This document shows, piece after piece, positions 42,442-52,169 of a DNA stretch of 64,000 nt; the first letter of the stretch is position 1, and every line of letters starts with the position of its first letter. The position numbers and the translations under genes are program-made. Origin of the DNA: Paenibacillus ginsengihumi DSM 21568 (GTDB lineage Bacteria; Bacillota; Bacilli; Paenibacillales; NBRC-103111); NCBI RefSeq assembly GCF_000380965.1, contig NZ_KB905549.1, positions 186,131 through 250,130 of the forward strand. Direction: 5' to 3'. The notes beneath the pieces were generated by a model that saw only the letters and a list, made by a program, of their open reading frames with translations, searched no databases and was not told where the DNA came from.

Positions 42442-43131
42442 TTATCGTTTGACGGCATATACTTTGAAATTCGCGTATTCGGCAATCAGCGGAGCGAGCT
42501 GCCTGAACCCGATCCGGCCCGCGCCGAGCACCGGCCCAAGCGCTTCGTCGTCCGTCCAGCTGAGCACCGGCAGCCCGCCGATGGAGAAGCGGATGTCCGG
42601 GCCGCACTTGAGCAGCCGGATGCGGTACGGGCCTTTGGCGTCAGCCACGCCTGGAATCGGGTCCGCTCCCTGCGCGACCAGGTGAAGGCCGTAGCTTTTG
42701 CGCAGGTTGGAGACGTGGAAGGCCCGCTCTTCCGCCAGCGCCCGGCGGAAATAGGCGATATGATAAGCGTTGATATCGCCATGATGATACTGGTCGTAGA
42801 TGCCTTCGCGCTTGCTGAGCGACGGATCGAGCACATCCTGGCCGCCGCGCCCTGTCGCCGCGAAGAACAGCATGCACAGGCCGGGCTCGCGAATCGGCCA
42901 GAAATCCCATTCCGCGGCGAACGAATCCGGCAGCACCTCCGGGCACCAGAAGACGAAATTGGCCTTCTGCCCTTCCGAAGCGTCAAGCCGGCTCTCCAGC
43001 CGCATGCGGCCCAGCGGAAACGACGGCTCTCCCGGCCCTTCCATCCGAAAGCCGGCGACGTCTTCCGCTTTGGCAAACGCATTCTCGTACAGCAAGTCGC
43101 CGATCGTAAACCCTTCAAACCATTCGTTCAT
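42442..43131 (-). CDS. DUF1961 family protein
   Basis: Cytosolic protein of 229 residues with a concanavalin-like beta-sandwich pattern, matching DUF1961 in stretches such as GQDVLDPSLSKREGIYDQYH, INAYHIAYFRR, SNLRKSYGLHLVAQGADP and AGRIGFRQLAP. Members occur in polysaccharide-utilisation clusters; no activity is established to my knowledge. The start ATG 43131 has AGGAGG 11 bases upstream. It lies between a sugar-binding lipoprotein gene and the YesM/YesN pair on the same strand, so it is probably part of the same sugar response. Confidence 0.75.
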   Translation of the reverse strand: MNEWFEGFTIGDLLYENAFAKAEDVAGFRMEGPGEPSFPLGRMRLESRLDASEGQKANFVFWCPEVLPDSFAAEWDFWPIREPGLCMLFFAATGRGGQDVLDPSLSKREGIYDQYHHGDINAYHIAYFRRALAEERAFHVSNLRKSYGLHLVAQGADPIPGVADAKGPYRIRLLKCGPDIRFSIGGLPVLSWTDDEALGPVLGAGRIGFRQLAPLIAEYANFKVYAVKR

Positions 43132-43272
43132 GTGGATAGAAACCTCCTGTTGCCGCGCCGCCATCGCCGCGCTTTATCCATTAGACGCCGATGACTGGCG
43201 AAGAGTCTCGTCACCGGCCGTCGCCTTCGTATACAGCAGACGCCGCATTCAGCCAAATGCAGGCGCAAACCG

Positions 43273-44601
43273 TCAGTTCTTCTTCTGGAAATCGTCCAGC
43301 AGCTTGTTCGTCTCTTCCTCCGCCGTCCTTAGCGCCGTGTTCAAATCCACCTCGCCGGACGCCACCTTATTCAAGCTTTTCGTGTACGTCGCAAGCACCG
43401 GCACCTGGCTTTCGAGCACCGATTTGTACGCCATCTCGGGGAACTGGTTATAGAAGAAGGCGCCGTAGTTTTTGCCCTTGAACTCGCTCTCCTGACCGAG
43501 TGCCTTCTGGATCGTTTCGTCCTTCAGCGTCGTCATAATGCCCTTCTTGGCCATATCGAGCTGATATTCGTCGGACGTCAAATATTTTATGACCTTCATC
43601 GCCGCGTCCTTGTTCTCTGCCATCTTCGTGATCGCGAAGTAGCCCGGGTACGATTGCGGCCCGACGCCCGGCAGATCGCTCATCACCGGATAAGAGACGA
43701 TGTCCCAGTTAAACTTGGACAGCTCCTCCTTCTTGACGATCGGCAGCAGCGGCGACGAGACGAACATCGCCAGCGTCTGTTCGGTTGCGAAATGGCCCAG
43801 ATCCAGCACCTTGCCTTTAAAATTCCCCATAGCCTTGCGATATACCGGCGTATTGGTCGGCTGAATGAGCATGGCGTCGATCACTTTCTTCCACCGCTCA
43901 TCCTGCAGCGTCGACCGCTGCGTCTCCTTGTCCAGCAGCGGAATCGAGTACGGATTCGTAAGGAACATATGGTTGACCGATGGGGAAAAGCCCGTATATG
44001 AAATGCCGTCCTGCTCGATGCTCAGCTTCTTGGACAGGTCGGCGATCTCCTCCCACGTCATGCCGTCCTTCGGATAGGGCACGCCGAACTTGTCGAATAA
44101 ATCCTTGTTGTAGTACAGCGCCATCCGTTCGTTATACACGGGCAGGCCGTAAATTTTGCCGTCGCCGAGCTGCTTGATGGCGTCGATCAGCGTCGGCTCG
44201 AAGCGGCTCAAATCGACATTGTGCTTCTTGATCAGCTCGGTCATATCGTAGCTCAGCTCGTAGACGAGGTTGCTTCCCGGGAACGAGCCGATCGAATCCC
44301 AGTGGATGTCGATGCGCGTGCCGGCGTTAATCAGATCGGGCAAATCTTGTCCTTGAGCCCTCTGAATATACTTGATCGTATAATTCGGAAACTTTCGCCG
44401 GATCGCATCGCCATACCGCTCATTGAAGCTGGCCTCCGAATCGCGGCTCATCGAATAGAAAACGAGCTCGGCCGGCTCGTCGCCCGCATCGGCAGGCGGA
44501 GCTACCGTCGGCTCCTCCACCGCACCGCCGCTGCACGCCGTCAGCGCAGAAGCCGCCGTCAACGCTGCTAGAAAAGTAATCGCCCATTTGCGTAAAACCA
44601 T
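43273..44601 (-). CDS. Extracellular sugar-binding lipoprotein (family 1)
   Basis: Binding protein of 442 residues with lipobox SALTAC (Cys near residue 23). Family features include LVFYSMSRDSEASFNERYG, LPVYNERMALYYNKDLFDKF and GYFAITKMAENKDAAMKVIK. The start ATG 44601 has AGGGGTG upstream. It lacks adjacent permeases of its own; it could donate substrate to the permeases at 47608-49461, or act with the YesM kinase as a sensor. Precedes the DUF1961 gene on the same strand. Confidence 0.9.
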   Translation of the reverse strand: MVLRKWAITFLAALTAASALTACSGGAVEEPTVAPPADAGDEPAELVFYSMSRDSEASFNERYGDAIRRKFPNYTIKYIQRAQGQDLPDLINAGTRIDIHWDSIGSFPGSNLVYELSYDMTELIKKHNVDLSRFEPTLIDAIKQLGDGKIYGLPVYNERMALYYNKDLFDKFGVPYPKDGMTWEEIADLSKKLSIEQDGISYTGFSPSVNHMFLTNPYSIPLLDKETQRSTLQDERWKKVIDAMLIQPTNTPVYRKAMGNFKGKVLDLGHFATEQTLAMFVSSPLLPIVKKEELSKFNWDIVSYPVMSDLPGVGPQSYPGYFAITKMAENKDAAMKVIKYLTSDEYQLDMAKKGIMTTLKDETIQKALGQESEFKGKNYGAFFYNQFPEMAYKSVLESQVPVLATYTKSLNKVASGEVDLNTALRTAEEETNKLLDDFQKKN

Positions 44602-44833
44602 CGCAAGACACCCCTATTCTGATCGTTTTTGATGATAACTGTCAGCCGCAAACGCTTCCGAAACGACGCCAAATCGCCAATTGCGGCTAGCGTTAAGCTT
44701 ATCTTAAATGATCGGAGGGCGCTTGTTGTATAGCCGATCAGGACAAAATCCTTGCTAAACAAGACAACATGCAGCAGGACGGGGTTCTGCACTCCTCCGA
44801 GCCGCCCCCTTGCGGCTTCTTCCGCTCCTTCGC

Positions 44834-45796
44834 CTATCCTCGCCGAACCGCCGCTGCCGCCTCGCGCTGCGTCGCCTGGTCCGCAGCGCGTTCCGGCACG
44901 GGAGTCAGCCGGCGGTGCTGCTTGCGGTATTGGCCCGGCGTGCACCCGACCTGCCGCAGGAACAGCCGCGAGAAGAACGAGGCGTCGCCGAACCCGACAG
45001 CCGTCGCGACCGCTTCGATGCTGCGGCTCGTCTCCCGCAAGAGCTGCCTGGCCCGCTCGATGCGGATATGCTGCAGCGTCTCCGTCACGCTTTTGCCCGT
45101 CTCGTGCTTGAAGATCCGGTTGATATGGCGTTCGCTCATATTGAAGCGGAGGGACAAGGTCGCGAGCGTGATCTTTTGCGAAAAATGGCGTTCCAAATAC
45201 GCGCGCATCCGTCTTGCCGTAATCTCGTGGCCGTTCGCCGCAGCGGAGCGGGGGACCGCTTCGTTCTCCGCTTGGGGGGCGGCGGCGTACCGGGACAGCA
45301 AGATCAATACTTCGGCCAGCTTGTTCCTGGCGGCAACGGCATAGCCGGGCAGCCCGAGCCTCATCTCGCGCAAAATGTCCTCCAGGAGCCCGAGGAGGGC
45401 GGACGATTCCTCGCTATCCAACTGCAGCGCCGGCGGAAATCGCGCAGCGCCGTCATAGATCGGAGCCAGATAAGCAAGCCCGGCCAGCGTCGGGTCGGGC
45501 GGAAGCGAGGATACCAGGCATTCTCTGCGGAACATGCAGTTGACGATCTCCAGACTGTCCCCGCTCCCCAGCAGATACTGGTGCGGCTCTCCCGGATGCA
45601 CGACGAACACGCTGCCGGCGAGGAGCGGGTGACGTCGGTCGCCGACGAGATGAACGCCCGTTCCATGAACGACATACACCAGCTCGTAGAATTCGTGCCG
45701 ATGCATCGGCGGATTGTCGTACGCTTGGTGAGCGGCGCGCTGAATCCACAAGGGGGCGCCGCCTCGCGCATAGTCCGACCATCTTTTGACGATCAT
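44834..45796 (-). CDS. AraC-family transcriptional regulator
   Basis: Regulator of about 320 residues. The cupin domain (about 15-140; MHRHEFYELVYVVHGTGVH, GSVFVVHPGEPHQYLL) binds the ligand, and the C-terminal helix-turn-helix pair (about 205-300; ITLATLSLRFNMSERHINRI, IEAVATAVGFGDASFFSRLF) binds DNA. The start ATG 45796 is 6 bases after GGGAGGT. It lies between two sugar-binding lipoprotein genes on the same strand, so either may be its target. A terminator separates it from the upstream lipoprotein. Confidence 0.92.
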   Translation of the reverse strand: MIVKRWSDYARGGAPLWIQRAAHQAYDNPPMHRHEFYELVYVVHGTGVHLVGDRRHPLLAGSVFVVHPGEPHQYLLGSGDSLEIVNCMFRRECLVSSLPPDPTLAGLAYLAPIYDGAARFPPALQLDSEESSALLGLLEDILREMRLGLPGYAVAARNKLAEVLILLSRYAAAPQAENEAVPRSAAANGHEITARRMRAYLERHFSQKITLATLSLRFNMSERHINRIFKHETGKSVTETLQHIRIERARQLLRETSRSIEAVATAVGFGDASFFSRLFLRQVGCTPGQYRKQHRRLTPVPERAADQATQREAAAAVRRG

Positions 45797-45845
45797 GCCC
45801 ATACCTCCCTGCGTCTAAAGCGAATATACGGCTTTGCGCACCTGG

Positions 45846-45875
45846 AAAAAGAGCGGGCCGTGATGCCAGGCCCGC
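45846..45875 (-). terminator. Terminator after the 521-residue binding protein gene
   Basis: Minus strand GCGGGCCTGGCATCACGGCCCGC then TCTTTTT. Confidence 0.85.
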
Positions 45876-45891
45876 CCTTTCGTGGAATGAA

Positions 45892-47457
45892 TTATTTCGG
45901 CAATTTCGCGTACAGCTCGTTGATTTCTTTCACATAATCGTCGCCGCCGCTCTTCTTCCACAGCTCGATGGCTGCCTCCCAACCGGCGTCGTCGATTTGG
46001 CCGACGATATATTTGACGCGGGCGTCGTTGATAATGTTGTCCAGCTGAGGACCTTTCTGGGCGTACACTTCGGAAATCAGCGGCTCGGCCGGGTTGGCCA
46101 CGACGATCTTCTCGTTCTCCTTGATCGTCTCGGCCTGCTTCTTGCGAATCGGCGTCTGTATCGGCTTCAGCGTGCGGTCTTCAGGAATGAACATCAGCAT
46201 CTGGTTGAGACCCGTCAGCTCGGAGTCCAGCATAGCAATATCCTTGGACGGCTGGATGCCGTTTTCAGTCTTCGTATAATGCTTGCCTTCGATGCCGTTT
46301 TGCGCCAAAATTTGCAGCTCCGGATCATTCATCTTGTCAAGGAATGCGAGCACCTTGCGCAGCTCATCCTCGTTCTTCACCGCCGTTTTGGACACGGCGA
46401 TCATCATGTTGTAGCCGGAGGTCGGCAGCGTGCGCAAGCCTTTCGGCCCTTCAACCGAGCCGATCACGTCCGTGAAGGACACATTGGGATCGGTCGTTTT
46501 GCCCGCCTTCTGCTGCATGTCGTGAATCTTCTCGTCGACACGCGCAGCGTTGTCCAGTACGTCGACCATGACGCCCGCCTGGCCGTTGATGAGCGGATCG
46601 GAATATTTGGCGGTATCGAATACGGCGAAGTCCTGGTTGATCAGCTTCTCGTCATACAGCTTCTTGAAGAACACCAGCGTATCCTTGTACTCCTTCGTCA
46701 TGAAAGCAGGCTGCAGCTTGCCGTTTTCGTCTTCGCCCCATTTGTTGGGAGCGCCGAACCATGTCTGAATGATGTCGAACGGGCCGCCCCAGCCGCCGGT
46801 CCATTTGGTGACGACCATGCCATACGTATCGTCCTTGCCGTTCTGGTCCGGGTCTTTCTCCTTAAACGCTTTCAGCATATTATAAAACTCGTCGATCGTC
46901 TTCGGCGGCTGCAGACCGACATTGTCGAGCCAGTCCTTGCGGTAAACGATCCCGTTGCGGCCAAGGTCTCTTTTGCGGTAAATGCCGTAGATTTTGCCAT
47001 CGACGGAAGTGTTGTTCAGCACGATTTCGTTCGCCTGGCTCAAGTTCGGGTAATCCTTGAGGTAAGGCGTCAGATCCCAGAACGCTCCGGCTCTGGCGGC
47101 GTTGACGAAGCTGGACGATTTTTCAATGACCATGAGCGTCGGCAGCTTGGCCGAGGCCAGCGTAATGTTCACCTTGTCCCCGTAAGAGGAGTTCGGGACC
47201 CATTCGATATGCAGATTCGTATTCGTCAGCTTCTCGATTTCCGCAAGGACCGGGCTGTCATCCTTCGGATACTCCGTCTTGAATACCGGCATCATGATCG
47301 TAATGTCCATCGGCTTGTCGGAGCCTCCGTCGCCGTTTGCCGCGTTATTCTCGCCTGCCGGCGCTCCTCCGCTTTGGCAGGCGACGGATGTCAGCGCAAG
47401 CGCGGTGACGACGATCGATGCGGCCCATTTTTTCGCGGCTCTCTTTCTCAACTTCAT
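45892..47457 (-). CDS. LplA-like sugar-binding lipoprotein
   Basis: Binding protein of 521 residues, longer than MalE-type and typical of the LplA group that works with LplB/YtcP-like permeases. Lipobox LTSVAC, then ITIMMPVFKTEYPKDDSPVL, NIHLASAK-like NITLASAKLPTLMVIE, and GIYRKRDLGRNGIVYRKDWL. The start ATG 47457 has AAAAGGAGGG upstream. It is the third gene of the unit permease-permease-binding protein (48508, 47608, 45892). Captures an oligosaccharide at the membrane surface; the substrate is unknown, although the family often serves plant cell-wall sugars. Confidence 0.92.
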   Translation of the reverse strand: MKLRKRAAKKWAASIVVTALALTSVACQSGGAPAGENNAANGDGGSDKPMDITIMMPVFKTEYPKDDSPVLAEIEKLTNTNLHIEWVPNSSYGDKVNITLASAKLPTLMVIEKSSSFVNAARAGAFWDLTPYLKDYPNLSQANEIVLNNTSVDGKIYGIYRKRDLGRNGIVYRKDWLDNVGLQPPKTIDEFYNMLKAFKEKDPDQNGKDDTYGMVVTKWTGGWGGPFDIIQTWFGAPNKWGEDENGKLQPAFMTKEYKDTLVFFKKLYDEKLINQDFAVFDTAKYSDPLINGQAGVMVDVLDNAARVDEKIHDMQQKAGKTTDPNVSFTDVIGSVEGPKGLRTLPTSGYNMMIAVSKTAVKNEDELRKVLAFLDKMNDPELQILAQNGIEGKHYTKTENGIQPSKDIAMLDSELTGLNQMLMFIPEDRTLKPIQTPIRKKQAETIKENEKIVVANPAEPLISEVYAQKGPQLDNIINDARVKYIVGQIDDAGWEAAIELWKKSGGDDYVKEINELYAKLPK

Positions 47458-47607
47458 GCTGGTGCCCTCCTTTTTGATCATTGCGATATAGTGTATGTCA
47501 ACCCTCCCGCCCTGCTGGCGCGTGCCTGCAGGACGGGGCGAGTCGAAACCGATAACAGGCAGCGGTGCGACCTTCGCGCTTCGAGCCTCGCGCGTCTTTG
47601 GCGCTGG

Positions 47608-48492
47608 TCAGCCTTTGATCGAGCCGATCAATACCCCTTTGGCAAAATGCTTCTGCAGGAACGGATACACCAGCAGAATCGGAACCGTGCCGACGACGAT
47701 GACCGCCATCTTCACGGTCTGCTCCGGCGGCTGCACGAACGTCGGGTCCAGATTGGACGAATCGCCGAGGCTAATCTGGGACAGCATGACCATCTGCCGC
47801 AGCAGCACCTGCAAAGGCCATTTGGTCGCGTCGTTAATGTACAGCAGCGCATTGAAGAAGTTGTTCCAGTGGCCTACGGCATAGAACAGGCCGAACGTCG
47901 CCAGCACCGGCTTGGACAGCGGCAGCACGATGCGCCACAGCACGCCGATCTCCGTGCAACCGTCAATCCGGGCCGATTCTTCCAGACCGGCGGGCAGCTC
48001 CTGAAAGAAGTTTTTGACGACGATCAGATTGAATGCACTGATCGCGCCGGGCAGAATGAGCGCCCAGTACGTATCGAGCATGCCCAGGCTGCGCACGAGG
48101 ATATAGCCCGGGATCAGACCGCCGCTGAACAGCATTGAGAAGACGACCAGATTAAGCACGGTATTGCGGCCCATCAGATCGCGTCGGGCCAGCGGGTAAG
48201 CCATCGTCACCGTAAACAGCAGGTTCGTGAGCGTACCGACCACCGTTACGTAGATGGAGACCCCGATGCTTTTAAAGAGCGTATTCGAAGAAAAAATATA
48301 TTGATATCCCGCCAGCGTGAATGTTTCCGGGATCAGGAAGAACGCCTTCTGCGTATGCTCCGCTTCCGTCGCGAACGATCCGGAGACGACATAGATGAAC
48401 GGGAGGATCGTCACGAGAGCGAACAGACCGAGCAGCGTATAGTTCAACACGTCGAAAATCGTGCTTGGAACGGTTCTGTAATGTTTGTTCAT
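47608..48492 (-). CDS. Sugar ABC transporter permease (YtcP/LplC type)
   Basis: Permease of 294 residues with six transmembrane helices; begins with the conserved PSTIFDVLNYTLLGLFALVT segment and ends with GVLIGSIKG, both typical of YtcP/LplC. The EAA loop is LEESARIDGCTEIGVLWRIV. The start ATG 48492 follows GGGAGGGG, 15 bases after the stop of its partner. Works with the 317-residue permease and the LplA-like lipoprotein; no ATPase gene is nearby. Confidence 0.92.
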   Translation of the reverse strand: MNKHYRTVPSTIFDVLNYTLLGLFALVTILPFIYVVSGSFATEAEHTQKAFFLIPETFTLAGYQYIFSSNTLFKSIGVSIYVTVVGTLTNLLFTVTMAYPLARRDLMGRNTVLNLVVFSMLFSGGLIPGYILVRSLGMLDTYWALILPGAISAFNLIVVKNFFQELPAGLEESARIDGCTEIGVLWRIVLPLSKPVLATFGLFYAVGHWNNFFNALLYINDATKWPLQVLLRQMVMLSQISLGDSSNLDPTFVQPPEQTVKMAVIVVGTVPILLVYPFLQKHFAKGVLIGSIKG

Positions 48493-48507
48493 CGGCTTCC
48501 CCTCCCG

Positions 48508-49461
48508 TCAATAAATGCCGCTTTGGCCGAATTTTTTGGCCAGCCAGTTGCTGCCGAACACGAGCACCACGCCGACCAGCGACTTGAACAAGCCTACCGC
48601 CGTACTATAGCTGAACGAGCCTTGGGTAATCCCCATGAAATAGACGTACGTATCGAACACGTCGGCCACTTCGCGATTGAGCGCGTTCGTCATCAAATAA
48701 ATTTGCTCGAAGCCGTTCTCGAGCACATCGCCCATGCGCAAAATGAGCAAAATAATGATCGTGCTGCGAATCGACGGCAGCGTAATATGCCACATTTGGC
48801 GCCAGCGGTTCGCGCCGTCGACGATTGCCGCCTCGTACTGCTCGACATCGACGCCGGCCAGCGCAGCGAGGAAGATGATCGTCCCCCAGCCGCATTCCTT
48901 CCAGATCGTCTGCAGGATGATCAGCGGGCGGAACCAGTCCGGGTCGGCCAGAAAATCGATCGGCGTTCCCCCTCTGCTCTCGATGAACTGGTTCACAACG
49001 CCGCCCTGTGTCGTCAGCAGCACGTAGGTAATGCTGGCCACAATAACCATGGAGATGAAGTGCGGCACGTAGATGAGCGTCTGAATCGTTCTTTTATAGA
49101 AGGAGATGCGAATCTCGTTCAGCAGCAGCGCGAGAACGATCGGCGCCGGAAAGAAAAACAACAGGTTGTATAGCGACAAGAGCAGCGTATTGCGCAGCAG
49201 CTTGAAAAAGTCCGGGTTCTGGAAAAAGTTCCTGAAATGCTCGAACCCGACCCATTCGCTGCCCCAAAAGCCGGTGAACGGCTGATAGTTTTTGAAAGCA
49301 ATCAATGCTCCCCACATCGGAACATATTTGAAGATAAGGAAGTACAACAGTCCCGGCAACAGAAGAATGTACATCCATTTATCCTTTTTCAGCCGTCTTG
49401 CGATGGCGGACCAGGATAATCTTTCCTTGCGCGTTCCCGTGCGCATGGTCGTATGCTCCAT
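48508..49461 (-). CDS. Sugar ABC transporter permease (LplB type)
   Basis: Permease of 317 residues. Recognisable LplB features are YILLLPGLLYFLIFKYVPMW, IAFKNYQPFTGFWGSEWVG and the EAA loop EQYEAAIVDGANRWRQMWHI. The start is ATG 49461 with GGAGGGGTG upstream; 33 residues of open frame before it are ignored. First gene of the transport unit, downstream of a large AraC/Cache regulator on the same strand that probably controls it. Confidence 0.92.
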   Translation of the reverse strand: MEHTTMRTGTRKERLSWSAIARRLKKDKWMYILLLPGLLYFLIFKYVPMWGALIAFKNYQPFTGFWGSEWVGFEHFRNFFQNPDFFKLLRNTLLLSLYNLLFFFPAPIVLALLLNEIRISFYKRTIQTLIYVPHFISMVIVASITYVLLTTQGGVVNQFIESRGGTPIDFLADPDWFRPLIILQTIWKECGWGTIIFLAALAGVDVEQYEAAIVDGANRWRQMWHITLPSIRSTIIILLILRMGDVLENGFEQIYLMTNALNREVADVFDTYVYFMGITQGSFSYSTAVGLFKSLVGVVLVFGSNWLAKKFGQSGIY

Positions 49462-49667
49462 CTGCTTCACCCCTCCGTCAGTTTGCTCCATTCGTTCCAA
49501 TCGGCATCGCCATCGAAAACGTCGTAGCCTTATTGTGCAGGGGGCGCGCCTTGACTTCAATCAGACATTTTTGTAGCCCGGGAAGCGCTTCGATATGGGG
49601 CTGCCAAGCGCCCCGCGGCGCTCGAATAATCCGATATTGCAGCGTTTGTACTTTCTTGATGGAGTAG

Positions 49668-49702
49668 GCAAAACGCCCGCCAGCTGCGGATTTCCGGCGG
49701 AT
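49668..49702 (-). terminator. Weak terminator after the AraC/Cache regulator
   Basis: Minus strand CCGCCGGAAATCCGCAGCTGGCGG then GCGTTTTGCC; imperfect stem, so leaky or partial termination into the transport operon is possible. Confidence 0.45.
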
Positions 49703-49713
49703 TGGGGGAGGCT

Positions 49714-52065
49714 TCAGCCTTGCCGGACCATCTCGCGGTAGCGGCTCGGCGTCACGCCCTCGTACTTTTTGAAAATACGGTTGAAATAGCTGTGCTGGTA
49801 ACCGACCTGCTCGGCGATTTCGTTAATTTTTCGCTCCGAATCGCGCAGCAGTTCCTTCGCCTTCTCCACGCGGAGTTCGGTTAAATAATCGATAAAGTTT
49901 TTGCCTGTCACCTGCTTGAAGGAACGGCTCAGCACGAAGGCGTTCGTGCCGCAATGCTCCGCGCAATCGTCCAGCGAAATGTCGCGGTGGTAGTTGTCTT
50001 GGATATACTGCATGGCGCGCTCGATCGTCCGCTTGATCTGGGAGCCGGAAGCGCGCGCCGTCTCCTGGATATAAGGCGAGATGACTTTGGAGGCGAACCA
50101 GTCGCGGATGCGCTCGGTCTCTCGCATTTGCGCCAGCTGCTCGAAACGGTTCGCGCCCTTGAACAGCTGGTTCGGATTGACGCCTGACTGCATCATCGCA
50201 TGCTCGAGGCTGCCAAGCAGATTGAATACGCCCTGCTGCACGTCAAGCTCCTTGGAGCCGTCGGACGTGAGCGCGCCGAGGAATTCGTCCAGCAGCCGCT
50301 CGGCCTCTTCCTGGTTGCCCATCCGCATCGCCTGAATCAGCTCCCGCTCCAGCGCAAAAGGATACTGGAATATTGCCCGTTCCTCCTGCGCCGCCGCCTC
50401 CAGATCGATCATCTGATGCCCCTCCCCGAAGCTGCGCAAGCTAAGCGCAAGTCTCGCCTCCCCGAACAGAAACGGAATTTGCTTGATCGACTCCGTCGAA
50501 CTTCCGACAGAGACGGTGACCTGCATTTTGAGAATCAGGTCGACGGCCTGAATGATGGCATCTCCCATTTCAAACAGCTCGTCTCTGCGTCCGCTCTCCT
50601 TCTCCGTGCTGATCAGCAGGCCGACCGTCAGATCGTGAAAGTTGATGACGTCGCATTCGGCGAAGCGCTCCCGCGCCAGCTCCTCGATAATATTGGCGGC
50701 GGCGAACGTTACGAGCCCTTCGTCCTCCAGCGAGAACCGTCCCGCCCGGTCGAGCATGGTCATGCCGGTCAATTGGACGAGCATCACGAAATATTGGCGG
50801 CCTTCGGTCTGCCAGCCGAACTGCTTCATCCGCTCGGTCAGGTCATCCTCCGTATAGGAAGCCAGATAGCCGTGAACCAGCTGCATCAGAAAGCCTTCCT
50901 TGACCTGCGGAAGCTGGGCTTCCAGCTTCGTCTGGAGCGTCAGGCTCTCCCGGTTCAAATGCTGCCACTGCCGCTCGATCAGCTTGAATTCATCCTCCAG
51001 ACCGCGATACGGCTCGCCCTGCTCGCCGGCAAGCAGCCGGACAAGCCGCTCCAGCGGAGAATAGATTCTCCGCGAAGCGATCCACGCCAGCACCGCCGCC
51101 AGCGCCAGAACGACCAGGCTGACAATCACGATCACCTTGGAGACGAAGACGACCGGCGAAGTGATGATGCTAAGCGGCGCCGCAGACACGTAGATCCACT
51201 TCGTTCCGACCCGGTCGAACTCACCGAAAGAGACCGAGTAAGAGCTGTTGTCCCAGTCCATGGCGAACGACGTTCGGCCGCCGGCGCTTTTGGCCTCCAG
51301 CACGGCGGTTCTCAGCTGTTCCATCAGCGGCGAAGGGGAAGCTTGTCCGCTGTCGGTCGACAGCAGGACGCTTCCGTCCTCGCGCATGAGAAACACTTCT
51401 CCCTCGTCCAGCGGATTGAGCGTTTTGAGCAGGCTGAACACCTTGTCGCGGTCCAGGCGGGCGACTATGACCCCGAATGGCTGGGACGTGCCTCCCGGCA
51501 TTTTATGAATCAACGCCAGATCGTTCGTGTAGGAGGAAGCGCCCGACGGGAGCGTTGTCCAGTGGACAAGCGGGCCATCCGTCAGCAGCTGGCGGTACAG
51601 CTCGATGTCCTTGTCCTGCATTAGAATGTTAAACTCCGGGTTGAAAAAGACCGGCGCCTTGCCTTCGACGAAAAATTCCATACGCTTCGTAATCGGCGCC
51701 GAGCCCTGCATGATGCCCAACGTTAACGTAATCTCTTTCGTTTTTTGAAACTGCTTGAGAAAGTCCGCCTCTTTCAGCGAATGGTCGAACTTCGGATCGA
51801 ACGCCCAATGGGACAACGACAGCTCGAGCCTGGCAAACTCGTCGTTCACATCCGCCGCGCGCCGCTCGATCTGGTTCTCGTGCAGCCGCACCATCTCTGC
51901 TTCGATGCGGCCGGCGGAGAACCAGTAAATCAACCCGCCCATGATCAATCCCGGAATGCCGGTAACGATAAGAATGAGGATGAGGCTTTTCCGATAAAAC
52001 TTCCCTTTCCCGCCGTAAAAGAAAGCCCCGACTTGCCGCAAGCGCTGTTTCATTGTTCCCGGCAC
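49714..52065 (-). CDS. Membrane-anchored AraC-type regulator with Cache-like sensor
   Basis: Protein of about 783 residues that joins sensing and DNA binding in one chain. A membrane segment (about 26-48), an extracytoplasmic sensor (50-300; LVHWTTLPSGASSYTNDLAL), a second membrane segment (about 305-330), a long cytosolic middle part, and a C-terminal AraC double helix-turn-helix (about 680-780; ISLDDCAEHCGTNAFVLSRS, INEIAEQVGYQHSYFNRIF). The start is GTG 52065, 8 bases after AAAGGTGG; ATG 52053 is an alternative. It is upstream of the LplB/YtcP/LplA-type transport genes and probably switches them on when sugar is present outside. Confidence 0.9.
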   Translation of the reverse strand: MPGTMKQRLRQVGAFFYGGKGKFYRKSLILILIVTGIPGLIMGGLIYWFSAGRIEAEMVRLHENQIERRAADVNDEFARLELSLSHWAFDPKFDHSLKEADFLKQFQKTKEITLTLGIMQGSAPITKRMEFFVEGKAPVFFNPEFNILMQDKDIELYRQLLTDGPLVHWTTLPSGASSYTNDLALIHKMPGGTSQPFGVIVARLDRDKVFSLLKTLNPLDEGEVFLMREDGSVLLSTDSGQASPSPLMEQLRTAVLEAKSAGGRTSFAMDWDNSSYSVSFGEFDRVGTKWIYVSAAPLSIITSPVVFVSKVIVIVSLVVLALAAVLAWIASRRIYSPLERLVRLLAGEQGEPYRGLEDEFKLIERQWQHLNRESLTLQTKLEAQLPQVKEGFLMQLVHGYLASYTEDDLTERMKQFGWQTEGRQYFVMLVQLTGMTMLDRAGRFSLEDEGLVTFAAANIIEELARERFAECDVINFHDLTVGLLISTEKESGRRDELFEMGDAIIQAVDLILKMQVTVSVGSSTESIKQIPFLFGEARLALSLRSFGEGHQMIDLEAAAQEERAIFQYPFALERELIQAMRMGNQEEAERLLDEFLGALTSDGSKELDVQQGVFNLLGSLEHAMMQSGVNPNQLFKGANRFEQLAQMRETERIRDWFASKVISPYIQETARASGSQIKRTIERAMQYIQDNYHRDISLDDCAEHCGTNAFVLSRSFKQVTGKNFIDYLTELRVEKAKELLRDSERKINEIAEQVGYQHSYFNRIFKKYEGVTPSRYREMVRQG

Positions 52066-52097
52066 GGGATATACCACCTTTCTATAGGATCAACCTA

Positions 52098-52169
52098 AGC
52101 GATAGAAGCGATAGAAGCGATAGAAGCAATAAAATCAATAAAATCAATAGAACATATAGAAGCAATAGA
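52098..52169. repeat. 9-bp tandem repeat, eight units
   Basis: Eight consecutive 9-mers: AGCGATAGA three times, then AGCAATAAA, ATCAATAAA, ATCAATAGA, ACATATAGA and AGCAATAGA. It lies in the promoter/leader region of the AraC/Cache regulator, 33 bases upstream of its start codon. Confidence 0.9.

Noticed and set aside
44650..44665. Possible CcpA (cre) site upstream of the sugar-binding lipoprotein gene
   Set aside because: GGAAGCGTTTGCGG has several mismatches to the cre consensus, too weak to report as a site. A similar partial match at 17241-17256 was also dropped.
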